DNA from: JADLHS01 sp039806955
GTDB lineage: Bacteria; Verrucomicrobiota; Verrucomicrobiia; Limisphaerales; JADLHS01
Length of the DNA stretch: 64,000 bases
Assembly (NCBI GenBank): GCA_039806955.1
Contig: JBDHQI010000004.1
Location: 62,001-126,000, forward strand
Direction of reading: 5' to 3'
Shown here: piece after piece, positions 44,499 through 52,666 of the stretch
Layout: every line of letters starts with the position of its first letter
How positions within the stretch are numbered: the stretch's first letter is position 1
Notes under the pieces: model-generated
Told to the model about the DNA's origin: nothing
The model's database searches: none
The model's input: the letters and a program-made list of their open reading frames with translations, nothing else
Program-made: the position numbers and the translations under genes

Positions 44499-45745
44499 CC
44501 AAATCCCTCGATCAAAAACTGGCTGAAATTAAAGCGAATCCCGCTTCGCGCGCGTTCATTCTGGCCGACGCCAAAGACGCCGACATGGCGTATGGCGTGC
44601 GCGCCACCGGCCCGCGTTCCTATCTGGCCCGGCGCGGTGCGCGCCCGGCGCAATTCTCCCCGGAGGTTTGGTCTCGGGAAGAGTTTGGCTTTCGCAATCT
44701 GCCGGAGTTTCTGGATATCATCCGCGAAGTAACACACCAGGGTTTGGTGGACATCATGTTGATGTCGGCCTACGTGAACGAACAACTCACGATCAAGGAA
44801 GGTTTGTTTCAAAATTCCCACGTCACGCCCGCCGCTCGTGCGAATGATACTACCGATGTCTGGGCCGCCCGGCACGGTTGTTACATGGGCGAAGCGTCGC
44901 AACCGTTTCGAACGGCGAGCATTGATCACATTCAATGCGGCGAAGTGGAATGTGAACGGGGCGGGGCTTCCGACTTTCCCGGCGCCAATCTTGGATTGTA
45001 TTCGATCACTTACGTGAATGATTTGGAACAGGACCGTGAGGCGTTGCTGGCTTACAAGGAATTTCGCGAGGAGGCGGAACGCAAGCAGTTCCGGCACTTT
45101 TTGGAAGTATTCGACCCCAACGTGGACAGCGGCATTCCCGCGGAAAACCTGGGCGAGTTCGTCAACGATAATATTCTGCGCACCCTGGCGGGCGTGCCGG
45201 AGGCGGGGCGACCGTTGTTTCTGAAGGTGGTGTATCACGGCCCGCGCGCCATGGAGGAACTTTGCCAATATGATCCCAACATGGTGGTCGGCATCATGGG
45301 AGGCAGCGCGGGCACAACGCATGATGCGTTCAAGTTGATTTATGATGCGCAAAAGCACGGCGCGCGCGCGGCGTTGTTTGGTCGCAAAATCAACAGCGCC
45401 GAGCATCAACTGGCATTTATTGAAATGCTACGATTGATCACCGACGGCAAGATCAGTCCCGAGGAGGCCGTACGCGCTTATCACGGCGTGCTGCAAGGCA
45501 AAGGCATCAAACCCCAGCGCGCGTTGGCGGATGATTTGCAACTGACCGGACAGTCCATGAATTATGCCGGGACGGGGACTGCATCCGGCGGTCGCAGTGG
45601 GGCCGCGCGAAGTGAGAGGAGTCATCCTGCGAGTTCGACCTGTGCTGCAACCGACTGGCCGCGCCAGGCCGATGGTTCGCCGGACTTTGCCCGGATGAAT
45701 TCGCAGCAGCGATTCGCCTATGATCGGGCGCGGTTGCAGTTGTGA
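44495..45745 (+). CDS. BMC-associated TIM-barrel (class I aldolase-like) protein with C-terminal tail
   Basis: 416-residue protein, last gene of the BMC operon, of no named family that I recognise. The core (about residues 35-350) looks like a class I aldolase-type barrel: V-D-I-M-L-M-S near 85, a candidate Schiff-base lysine K244 in F-L-K-V-V-Y-H-G, and phosphate-type loops G-I-M-G-G-S-A-G-T-T near 266-275 and A-L-F-G-R-K-I near 293-299. After residue 355 a Gly/Ser/Ala/Arg linker leads to a terminal helix (about 394-416, P-D-F-A-R-M-N-S-Q-Q-R-F-A-Y), an encapsulation-peptide-like layout. The start ATG overlaps the toxin stop; bases from 44501 on duplicate 43573 on. Function is inferred, not known. 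Confidence 0.7.
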   Translation: MTKSLDQKLAEIKANPASRAFILADAKDADMAYGVRATGPRSYLARRGARPAQFSPEVWSREEFGFRNLPEFLDIIREVTHQGLVDIMLMSAYVNEQLTIKEGLFQNSHVTPAARANDTTDVWAARHGCYMGEASQPFRTASIDHIQCGEVECERGGASDFPGANLGLYSITYVNDLEQDREALLAYKEFREEAERKQFRHFLEVFDPNVDSGIPAENLGEFVNDNILRTLAGVPEAGRPLFLKVVYHGPRAMEELCQYDPNMVVGIMGGSAGTTHDAFKLIYDAQKHGARAALFGRKINSAEHQLAFIEMLRLITDGKISPEEAVRAYHGVLQGKGIKPQRALADDLQLTGQSMNYAGTGTASGGRSGAARSERSHPASSTCAATDWPRQADGSPDFARMNSQQRFAYDRARLQL

Positions 45746-45747
45746 GA

Positions 45748-46704
45748 TCAGCGCACGCCCGCTTCGTCGAGTTGGAGCCGTCCGCGATTCGCATCCAGCG
45801 TGGCCCGAACGCCGACGGGTAAAGTAGCGTTCATTGCCACATGGCCGAAGGGCAGGCCGGTAACGATCGGAATTTTCAACGGTAACAGGCGTTCACGGAA
45901 AACATCCGTCAAAGTCTGGCGATATTCCTTGGTGGTTTGGGCCCGTGGATCCTGGCAATTGGCGTTAACGCCAATGGCAATACCCGCGACCTGTTGCAAC
46001 CGCCCGCCATTCAGCAGTTGGGTCAACAGGCGATCCCAGCGATAGGGTGCTTCGCCCACGTCTTCGAGGAAGAGAATGGCGTTCTTGAAGTTCGGCTGCC
46101 ACGGGGTGCCGATCAGCGTGTTCAGAATGGTGATGTTGCCGCCAATGAGCCGACCGTGGGCCACGCCGCGCCGCAGAATTTTCATCGTCTTGCCTGGATA
46201 GCCGGTGGCGATGTCGTTTAACGGAGTCGCGGAAGCGAGTGTGCGCAGAAAGCTTTGCACTGTGAACGCGGGGGGCCGTTTGAGCGCAAAGTCAGAGTTC
46301 AACATTGGCCCGTGGAAGGAGATCAACCCAGCCTTGGATAGAAACGCGCCGTGCAGCGAGGTGATGTCACTGTAGCCAATGAAAATCTTCGGATTGGCGC
46401 GGATCAAACTGTAGTCCAGCCGGGATAGCAATCGCGCCGTGCCGTAACCGCCCCGCACGCAGATGATCGCGTTCACCTGGCGATCGGTAAACATCCGCAT
46501 CAAATCACCGGCGCGCTCGCGGTCGGAGCCGGCGAGGAAGCCGAGGCGTTTGTACGCGTTCGGCGCAAGCTTGGTCCGATAGCCGAGTTTTTCGAGCACG
46601 GCCATGGCGCGATCCACGTTTTTGGGATCGGGCGGCGCACTGGCGGGAGCGACGATGCCCAAGGTGTCACCCGGATTCAGGCGAGGCGGAAAAACAAGTT
46701 TCAT
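45748..46704 (-). CDS. ldcA: LD-carboxypeptidase (S66 family)
   Basis: Serine peptidase that trims the terminal D-Ala from muropeptides during peptidoglycan recycling. 318 residues. The S66 triad candidates are Ser in F-I-G-Y-S-D near residue 112, Glu in F-L-E-D-V-G near 214 and His in L-P-F-G-H near 285. Ends two bases from the convergent TIM-barrel gene; 52 bases downstream of the chemosensory operon on the same strand. Confidence 0.93.
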   Translation of the reverse strand: MKLVFPPRLNPGDTLGIVAPASAPPDPKNVDRAMAVLEKLGYRTKLAPNAYKRLGFLAGSDRERAGDLMRMFTDRQVNAIICVRGGYGTARLLSRLDYSLIRANPKIFIGYSDITSLHGAFLSKAGLISFHGPMLNSDFALKRPPAFTVQSFLRTLASATPLNDIATGYPGKTMKILRRGVAHGRLIGGNITILNTLIGTPWQPNFKNAILFLEDVGEAPYRWDRLLTQLLNGGRLQQVAGIAIGVNANCQDPRAQTTKEYRQTLTDVFRERLLPLKIPIVTGLPFGHVAMNATLPVGVRATLDANRGRLQLDEAGVR

Positions 46705-46756
46705 CAGTAAAAATTGGCAATGGGGTCCGAAGGAAAGGCGCCGTTAAATCTGCGGA

Positions 46757-49306
46757 TCAAGCGGCGGGTTTTTCCTTGTCGCGTAATCCGATCAGGAGCG
46801 CCTTGGTCTGAGTGTAAGTGGTTTCCAAATCCTGGATGATTTTCATGGCGCCGTAAACTTCACCGGAATTGCCCAATTCTTCCAGCTTTTGACTCAATTC
46901 CACGACCTGGCGCGCGCCCATGTTCAGGCTCATGCTTTTCAACGCGTGAGCGTGAAAGGCAAGCTGCTTGGGGTCTTCGACGACTTGCACCAGTTGCTTG
47001 ATATGGGTGGGCGCGGTGTCGAGGTAGAGGCTGATCAATTCGCTTAACATGCTGACGCCTTCAGTGGGCGCCATTTCGCGGAGGTCGGCAATGATGCCGG
47101 AGTCGAGTAGTCCGGGCGACAGCGACTCGGGATTGCGCATGAAGTAATTGGTGTCGTGCTTCACCACCTTGGTCGGTCCCCAGCGTTCGAGGGTGGCTTG
47201 CAAATCCGCTACGCGAACCGGTTTGGAAATGTAATCGTCCATGCCCGCAGCCAGACACTTTTCGCGATCGCCGATCAGCGCATTTCCCGTCATGGCTACA
47301 ATTACCGGGCGTTTGTCGCGCGTCCAGCGTTCGCAAATGATCCGGGTACATTCGTAGCCGTCCATTTCAGGCATCTGCACATCCAGGAAAAGCACGTCGT
47401 AGGGTTTCTGTTCCAGCGCCTTGATGACTTCGACCCCGTTGATCGCCAGGTCCGCCTGATACCCTAATTTGTTGAGGACGCTGATGCCGACCTTTTGGTT
47501 GATCGGATTGTCATCGGCCAGCAGGATGCGCAGCGGCAGGCGGCGCGCAAAATCCGAATCGAGTCCGGGCGTGAACGGAGGTTTGCGATCCAGTTGCACG
47601 CGCATTCCGAGTATGCGGTGGAGCGTTTCCAGCAGCAGACCGGGACGGATGGGCTTGTGAAGAAAATGGGCTTCGGTCATTCCCGACGCGTGCAGGTCTT
47701 CGGTGCGCAAACGGGCGGTGGAAAGCAAGAGCAGCGGCAGCGGCTTTCGGGCGGGGAGTTTTTGAATCTCGCGCGCCAACGCGAAACAATCCATGCCCGG
47801 CAGTTGCGCGTCCAGGATGACGACTGAATACCCGGTGGGTTCGCGCAGTAATGCCAGCGTCTGGTCCGCCGTTCCGGCGCCGGTGACCTGCATGCCCCAG
47901 GTTTCCAGGCGCTGCCGCAAAACTCGCGCATTGCTCGTGCCGTGTTCCGCCAAGAGTACGGATTCGTTGGCAAGTTGTCGTTGTTTTCCAACCCATGCGG
48001 GCGGCGTGACCGTGCCGGTGCTCTGCACGAGAATGGTGAAATGGAACGTGGCGCCGCTATTGGCGTCGCTGTCCACCCAGATGCGTCCGCCCATCAATTC
48101 CACAAGGCGCTTGCTGATCGCCAATCCCAATCCCGTTCCGCCGAAGTGACGCGTGGTGGATGCGTCCACCTGGTGGAAGGATTTGAACAGCCGATGTTGC
48201 TTTTCCAACGGAATACCGATGCCCGTATCGCGCACGCTGAAGTGCAGCAACCATTCCTCGCGACTGACGGTTGTGCCGTCGGTGGCGCCGTCCAATCCGC
48301 GAATGGCGGCCGTGGCTGGAGTCACTTCCACCACCACTTCGCCTGAAGGCGTGAATTTGACCGCGTTGCTGAGCAGGTTGACCAAGACCTGGCGCAGCCG
48401 GATCATGTCGCTGAGGATGATTTTGGGCAGCGAATCGTCCACGGTGTAAACCAGGTCCAACCGCTTCTCGGCGGCTTTGGTGGCCAGCAACTCCAGCGCG
48501 TCTTCAACGCAGCCGCGCAATTCAAACGGGTGATGGTCAAGCTCCAGTTTGCCGGCTTCGATTTTGGAGAAGTCCAGGATGTCGTTGATGATGGTCAGCA
48601 AGGCATCGGCGCTGGTGCGGACGCCTTCCACGTACTCGCGTTGTTCCTCGGACAGGTCGGTGTCAAATAAAAGCGAAATCATGCCGACCACGCCGTTCAT
48701 GGGCGTGCGGATTTCGTGACTCATGTTGGCTAGGAACGCGGACTTCGCCAGCGTGGCTTCCTCGAGCTTCTGGTTCAGGGACAACAATTGCGAGTTGCCG
48801 TTGACCAATTGCTGCTGGCTTTCCCGCAGCGCGCGATAAGCGGCGTCACGCTGGATTTGATTAAGGTAGGCGCGCGAGTGATAGCGGATGCGCGCCAGGA
48901 GTTCCAGACGGTCCGGCAGTTTGACCAGGTAGTCATTGGCCCCCAGGCTGAACGCCTGACCTTTGACCTGTGGGTTTTCGTTGGTGCTTAAAACGATGAT
49001 GGGAATTTCACGGGTGATGGGATTGGCACGAAATTGTGTAACGAGACTGAGTCCATCAATGCCGGGCATGACCAGATCCTGCAGGATCACCGTGGGACGC
49101 AGTTGCGCCGCCAGGGTCAAGGCTTCGCGCGCGTCAGCGCAGTAATGGAAATCAATGTCGGATTCGGTAACGAGCGCGCGACGGATGGCTTCACACACCA
49201 TGGCTTGATCGTCCACCAGGAGCACCATGACGTGATAATCCGGGAGTTGAGGAAACGTGAGGGGGTTTCCCTCCGGAGAGTTGGGTTTGGTGTACTCAGT
49301 TGCCAT
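46757..49306 (-). CDS. WspR-receiver hybrid histidine kinase (REC-HK-REC-REC-Hpt)
   Basis: 849-residue cytoplasmic protein, last gene of the chemosensory operon. Receiver 1 (about residues 25-150, phospho-Asp D77 in I-L-Q-D-L-V-M-P-G) and the following linker with A-Y-R-A-L-R-E-S-Q-Q-Q-L (about 156-167) match what I recall of Pseudomonas WspR. In place of the GGDEF domain there is a HisKA-HATPase pair (phospho-His H197 in M-S-H-E-I-R-T-P; N-box near 310; G-F/G-T-G-L-G-L near 390). Receiver 2 (about 455-570) lacks the acidic pair. Receiver 3 (about 595-715) has L-L-A-D-D-N and D-V-Q-M-P-E-M-D. An Hpt domain (about 745-845, H-A-H-A-L-K-S) ends the protein. It overlaps cheB by 11 bases. Confidence 0.9.
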   Translation of the reverse strand: MATEYTKPNSPEGNPLTFPQLPDYHVMVLLVDDQAMVCEAIRRALVTESDIDFHYCADAREALTLAAQLRPTVILQDLVMPGIDGLSLVTQFRANPITREIPIIVLSTNENPQVKGQAFSLGANDYLVKLPDRLELLARIRYHSRAYLNQIQRDAAYRALRESQQQLVNGNSQLLSLNQKLEEATLAKSAFLANMSHEIRTPMNGVVGMISLLFDTDLSEEQREYVEGVRTSADALLTIINDILDFSKIEAGKLELDHHPFELRGCVEDALELLATKAAEKRLDLVYTVDDSLPKIILSDMIRLRQVLVNLLSNAVKFTPSGEVVVEVTPATAAIRGLDGATDGTTVSREEWLLHFSVRDTGIGIPLEKQHRLFKSFHQVDASTTRHFGGTGLGLAISKRLVELMGGRIWVDSDANSGATFHFTILVQSTGTVTPPAWVGKQRQLANESVLLAEHGTSNARVLRQRLETWGMQVTGAGTADQTLALLREPTGYSVVILDAQLPGMDCFALAREIQKLPARKPLPLLLLSTARLRTEDLHASGMTEAHFLHKPIRPGLLLETLHRILGMRVQLDRKPPFTPGLDSDFARRLPLRILLADDNPINQKVGISVLNKLGYQADLAINGVEVIKALEQKPYDVLFLDVQMPEMDGYECTRIICERWTRDKRPVIVAMTGNALIGDREKCLAAGMDDYISKPVRVADLQATLERWGPTKVVKHDTNYFMRNPESLSPGLLDSGIIADLREMAPTEGVSMLSELISLYLDTAPTHIKQLVQVVEDPKQLAFHAHALKSMSLNMGARQVVELSQKLEELGNSGEVYGAMKIIQDLETTYTQTKALLIGLRDKEKPAA

Positions 49307-50333
49307 GATCTTGACTCAAGATAGAAATGAGGCGTGGCGCGATTTTGTCCAGTGCTAAAATCTCCCGCGCCGCCTGCAATTCCACTGCGGCCTTGGGCAT
49401 GCCGTACACCGTGCTGCTAAGTCGGTTTTGCGCAATCGTGAGGTGGCCCGCGGCGCGCAAGGCTTTTAATCCCTCGGCCCCGTCGCGCCCCATTCCGGTC
49501 AGGAGGATTCCCGTGACCGAACCGCGCCAGTGCCGGGCAACACTGTGGAAGAACACATCCACCGACGGACGATAAGTGCTTGAGTCCGGCTGTGCGGAAT
49601 AACCCAGGTGCATCGTGCTGGACATTACGAGATGGCGGTCTCGTCCCGCGAGATAAACCCGTCCGGGTTCCAAACGATCCCCTTCCGCGACCACGCGTAC
49701 CTGCAACGGCGTGCGTGCGGCAAACCAGCCCGCTAATCCGGGCGCGAACTGTTGGTCCACGTGTTGCACCACGACAATCGCAGCAGGGAAGGTGGCCGGC
49801 AGCCCGCCCAGGATGGTGGTTAGCGCCGCTGGACCGCCTGCTGAGGCGCCGATCACGACCAGCTTGGCGGGGTGGCGCGGGCAGGTCTTGGCCGGAAGGG
49901 GCGGGGCTTTGGTTTTAAGGGATCTGAGTGGCCTGGGGTCGCCCAAGAGTTTTTCAATGGTGCCGATTTTTGTCAGCAGTGAAGCGACCTCTTTTGGTTT
50001 TTGCGTCGCTCCGAAAGTCGGAACGTCCACCGCGTCCAAGGCGCCCGCGCCCATCGCGGCAAAGACGTGGGCGATATGATCTTCAACCTTGGCGGTGGCC
50101 ACCACGATGGCGCAAGGGCTTTTGGCCATGATTTGTCGCGTGGCTGCGACGCCATCCAATCGCGGCATGAACAAATCCATCAGGACCAGGTCCGGGCGGG
50201 CCTGCTCGCAACGCGCGACGGCCTCTGCGCCATCTTTGGCGATCCAAATGATCTCATGTTGCGTATGCGCGTTGATGCTGCGCCGTAACGCCTCCGCGGC
50301 GAGCACCAGATCGTTGACGATGCCGATTTTCAC
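49296..50333 (-). CDS. cheB: CheB-type methylesterase (WspF-like)
   Basis: Chemoreceptor glutamate methylesterase, 345 residues. Receiver domain (about residues 1-120) with phospho-Asp D53 in L-M-D-L-F-M-P-R-L-D-G; linker; CheB catalytic domain with Ser in G-A-S-A-G-G near 164-169, His in V-V-Q-H-V-D near 193 and Asp in G-M-G-R-D-G near 286. In Wsp systems this enzyme resets the receptor. The start overlaps the end of cheA by four bases. Confidence 0.95.
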   Translation of the reverse strand: MKIGIVNDLVLAAEALRRSINAHTQHEIIWIAKDGAEAVARCEQARPDLVLMDLFMPRLDGVAATRQIMAKSPCAIVVATAKVEDHIAHVFAAMGAGALDAVDVPTFGATQKPKEVASLLTKIGTIEKLLGDPRPLRSLKTKAPPLPAKTCPRHPAKLVVIGASAGGPAALTTILGGLPATFPAAIVVVQHVDQQFAPGLAGWFAARTPLQVRVVAEGDRLEPGRVYLAGRDRHLVMSSTMHLGYSAQPDSSTYRPSVDVFFHSVARHWRGSVTGILLTGMGRDGAEGLKALRAAGHLTIAQNRLSSTVYGMPKAAVELQAAREILALDKIAPRLISILSQDHGN

Positions 50334-52615
50334 AAGCCGGCCTCCCCAATGAGATCCACCACGGCCTGGATCAGAGTTTCATCCTGAAAGCTGCCCTTGG
50401 TCAGATAATAATCCGCGCCCGCGTTGAGGCCGCGCAACCGGTCTTCCTCGCGATCTTTATAGGAAACAATCATGACCGGAATGAGCCGCAGGCGCTCTTC
50501 GTTTTTAATCAAAGTTGTCAGTTCAATGCCGTCCAGGCGCGGCATGTCCACATCCGTGATCACCAAGTCGTAATCCCCGGTGCGCACGGCGTTCCAACCG
50601 TCCATGCCGTCCACGGCCACATCGGCGACGTAACCGGCGGCGTCCAGCAATTTGCGTTCAAGTTCGCGCACGGTCAGGGAATCTTCCACCACCAGCACGC
50701 GTTTCTGCCGGTGGCCGGTTACGGGCCGGGTCGCGGGAGGAATGGCCGTATGCCGGCCGCTGACGGCAAACTTGTCAATGCTGCGCAACAAATCTTCCAC
50801 GTCCACAATCAACACTGGCGCCCCATCGTCCATCAGGGCCGCGGCGCTGATGTCCTTGATTTTACCAAGCCGCGGGTCCAGCGGTTGGACGACGAGTTCC
50901 CGCTCGCCCAGGAAGCGATCCACTTGCAAACCGTAATGTTGATCAGACCCGCTCAAAATGATGAGGGGCAGATCGTTGGAACTATCCTGCGTGGGCCCCG
51001 AGACATCCAAAATTTGTTGCGCGCTGAGCAGGCCGATGTACTGGTCGCCTCGCCGGAAATGCGGCTGCCCTTCGAGCGTCAAAATTTGCGAGCGAGGCAG
51101 TTTCAAACTGCTCACGATTTGCGTCAGTGGGAATGCATAAGGCTCGCCGCCGATTTCCACCAGCAGCGCGCGCAACACGGAAAGCGTCAACGGCAGTTGC
51201 AGTTGAATGCGCATGCCGCGCCCTTTCAAGGTGGACACGCGCACGCTTCCCCGGACACCGCGGATCATGTTTTGCACGATGTCGAGGCCGACGCCGCGTC
51301 CGGAAATTTCCGTCACTGTTTCGCGCAGGGTGAACCCGGGCAAAAAGAGAAATTGCAACAACTCCGGTTCAGTCATTGTTTCCACCGCCGCTGGCGCAAT
51401 GAGCTTGCGCCGGTTGATGGCCTCGCGAACTTGTTGCGGATCCAAGCCCGGCCCATCGTCGGCCAGGGTGATTTGTAGCATCCCGGCGCTGTGCCGCGCT
51501 TCCAGGCGGATGGTGACCTCGGGTGGCTTCCCTTGTTCGAGCCGGACGGCGGGAGGTTCCGCGCCATGATCCACCGCGTTGCGCAACAAGTGGGTCAAGG
51601 GCGCTTCAAGTCGTTCGAGGACGTCACGGTCCACCTGGGTGGTTTCACCGAGAATTTCAAAACGGACTTGTTTGCCCAGGCTTTGAGCCAGATCCCGTAC
51701 CATGCGATGGAAGTGCTGGACCCCATCACCAAAGGGGCGCATCCGGGTGCGCAGCGCTTCCAGGTAGAGGCGATTGGCCAGTTGCGCGGTGCGGCGTTCG
51801 TGTTGATCCAGCTCCTGTAATCGCTCTTCCAGTTGGTGCGACAGCTCGCGGATTTGTTGCGCGGCGTTGGCGGTTGATTGTTGTCTGACCGGGTCAACAT
51901 CATTTTGTCGCAATTGGTCGAGAGTCGCTTCGAGTGCGGTTTGCTGGCGTTTGATCCGTTGTAACTGCGCGGTGAACGGCCGCAGCCAACGTGATTCCAC
52001 CAACGTCTCACTTGCCAACGCCAGCAGGCGATTGAGATTTTCCGCCGACAACCGTAAATAACGCTCCGTGGTTTCCGACGCTGGCGCGTTGCTGGTGGCG
52101 GTGGCAATTTCCGCGCTGCGGAAGTAGGTGGTGTCGCCACTGGCCGGGGCGTTGGTGATTTTAACGGGCGGAAACGCGTCGGTTGGAGCAACGATAATCG
52201 CGCGAATTTCCATGAGCCATTGCTCCAAGTGAGCCTGATGTCGCTTCTCCCAGATCGCCAGATTTTTATCGTCTTGTTTGCTGAGTTCGGCCAGCCAATC
52301 CACGCCGCGGAGCAGCGCGTTGGTGTGCTCGGGGCGCGGGGTCAGCCGGTTTTGTTGCGCGGCGACAAAATAATCCTCCAAGGCGTGCGCCACCTGGATG
52401 CCGGCTTCGAAATTAACGATCCGCGCCGCGCCTTTGTAGGAATGGGCCGCCCGCATGAGCGATTCCAGTTGTTCCGGGGTGGCGGGAGTGCGTTCCAACG
52501 TCAGGATGCCCGCGTTCAACAAGGCCGTCTGGCTCTCGGCCTCCGTGCGGAAAAGTTCCAGCATCGTGAGGTCGGCCACGGAGCTTGCCTGGTTTGACTC
52601 GGGTTTCTTCATCAA
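50330..52615 (-). CDS. cheA: CheA-REC hybrid kinase (WspE-like)
   Basis: Chemosensory histidine kinase with fused receiver, 761 residues. Hpt domain (about residues 15-140) with phospho-His H58 in A-A-H-S-Y-K-G; coiled dimerisation region (about 190-300); HATPase with N-box L-L-R-N-A-V-D-H-G near 343 and G-R-G-V-G-L-D near 448; CheW-like domain (about 480-620); REC domain (about 635-755) with phospho-Asp D688 in V-I-T-D-V-D-M-P-R-L-D. The terminal REC is a WspE hallmark and feeds phosphate toward the output protein. 51 bases after the CheW gene. Confidence 0.95.
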   Translation of the reverse strand: MMKKPESNQASSVADLTMLELFRTEAESQTALLNAGILTLERTPATPEQLESLMRAAHSYKGAARIVNFEAGIQVAHALEDYFVAAQQNRLTPRPEHTNALLRGVDWLAELSKQDDKNLAIWEKRHQAHLEQWLMEIRAIIVAPTDAFPPVKITNAPASGDTTYFRSAEIATATSNAPASETTERYLRLSAENLNRLLALASETLVESRWLRPFTAQLQRIKRQQTALEATLDQLRQNDVDPVRQQSTANAAQQIRELSHQLEERLQELDQHERRTAQLANRLYLEALRTRMRPFGDGVQHFHRMVRDLAQSLGKQVRFEILGETTQVDRDVLERLEAPLTHLLRNAVDHGAEPPAVRLEQGKPPEVTIRLEARHSAGMLQITLADDGPGLDPQQVREAINRRKLIAPAAVETMTEPELLQFLFLPGFTLRETVTEISGRGVGLDIVQNMIRGVRGSVRVSTLKGRGMRIQLQLPLTLSVLRALLVEIGGEPYAFPLTQIVSSLKLPRSQILTLEGQPHFRRGDQYIGLLSAQQILDVSGPTQDSSNDLPLIILSGSDQHYGLQVDRFLGERELVVQPLDPRLGKIKDISAAALMDDGAPVLIVDVEDLLRSIDKFAVSGRHTAIPPATRPVTGHRQKRVLVVEDSLTVRELERKLLDAAGYVADVAVDGMDGWNAVRTGDYDLVITDVDMPRLDGIELTTLIKNEERLRLIPVMIVSYKDREEDRLRGLNAGADYYLTKGSFQDETLIQAVVDLIGEAGL

Positions 52616-52666
52616 CAGACTTCGCTTGGTTACATGTCAAATTCGATTTCGAGAGTCTGGCCGTGA

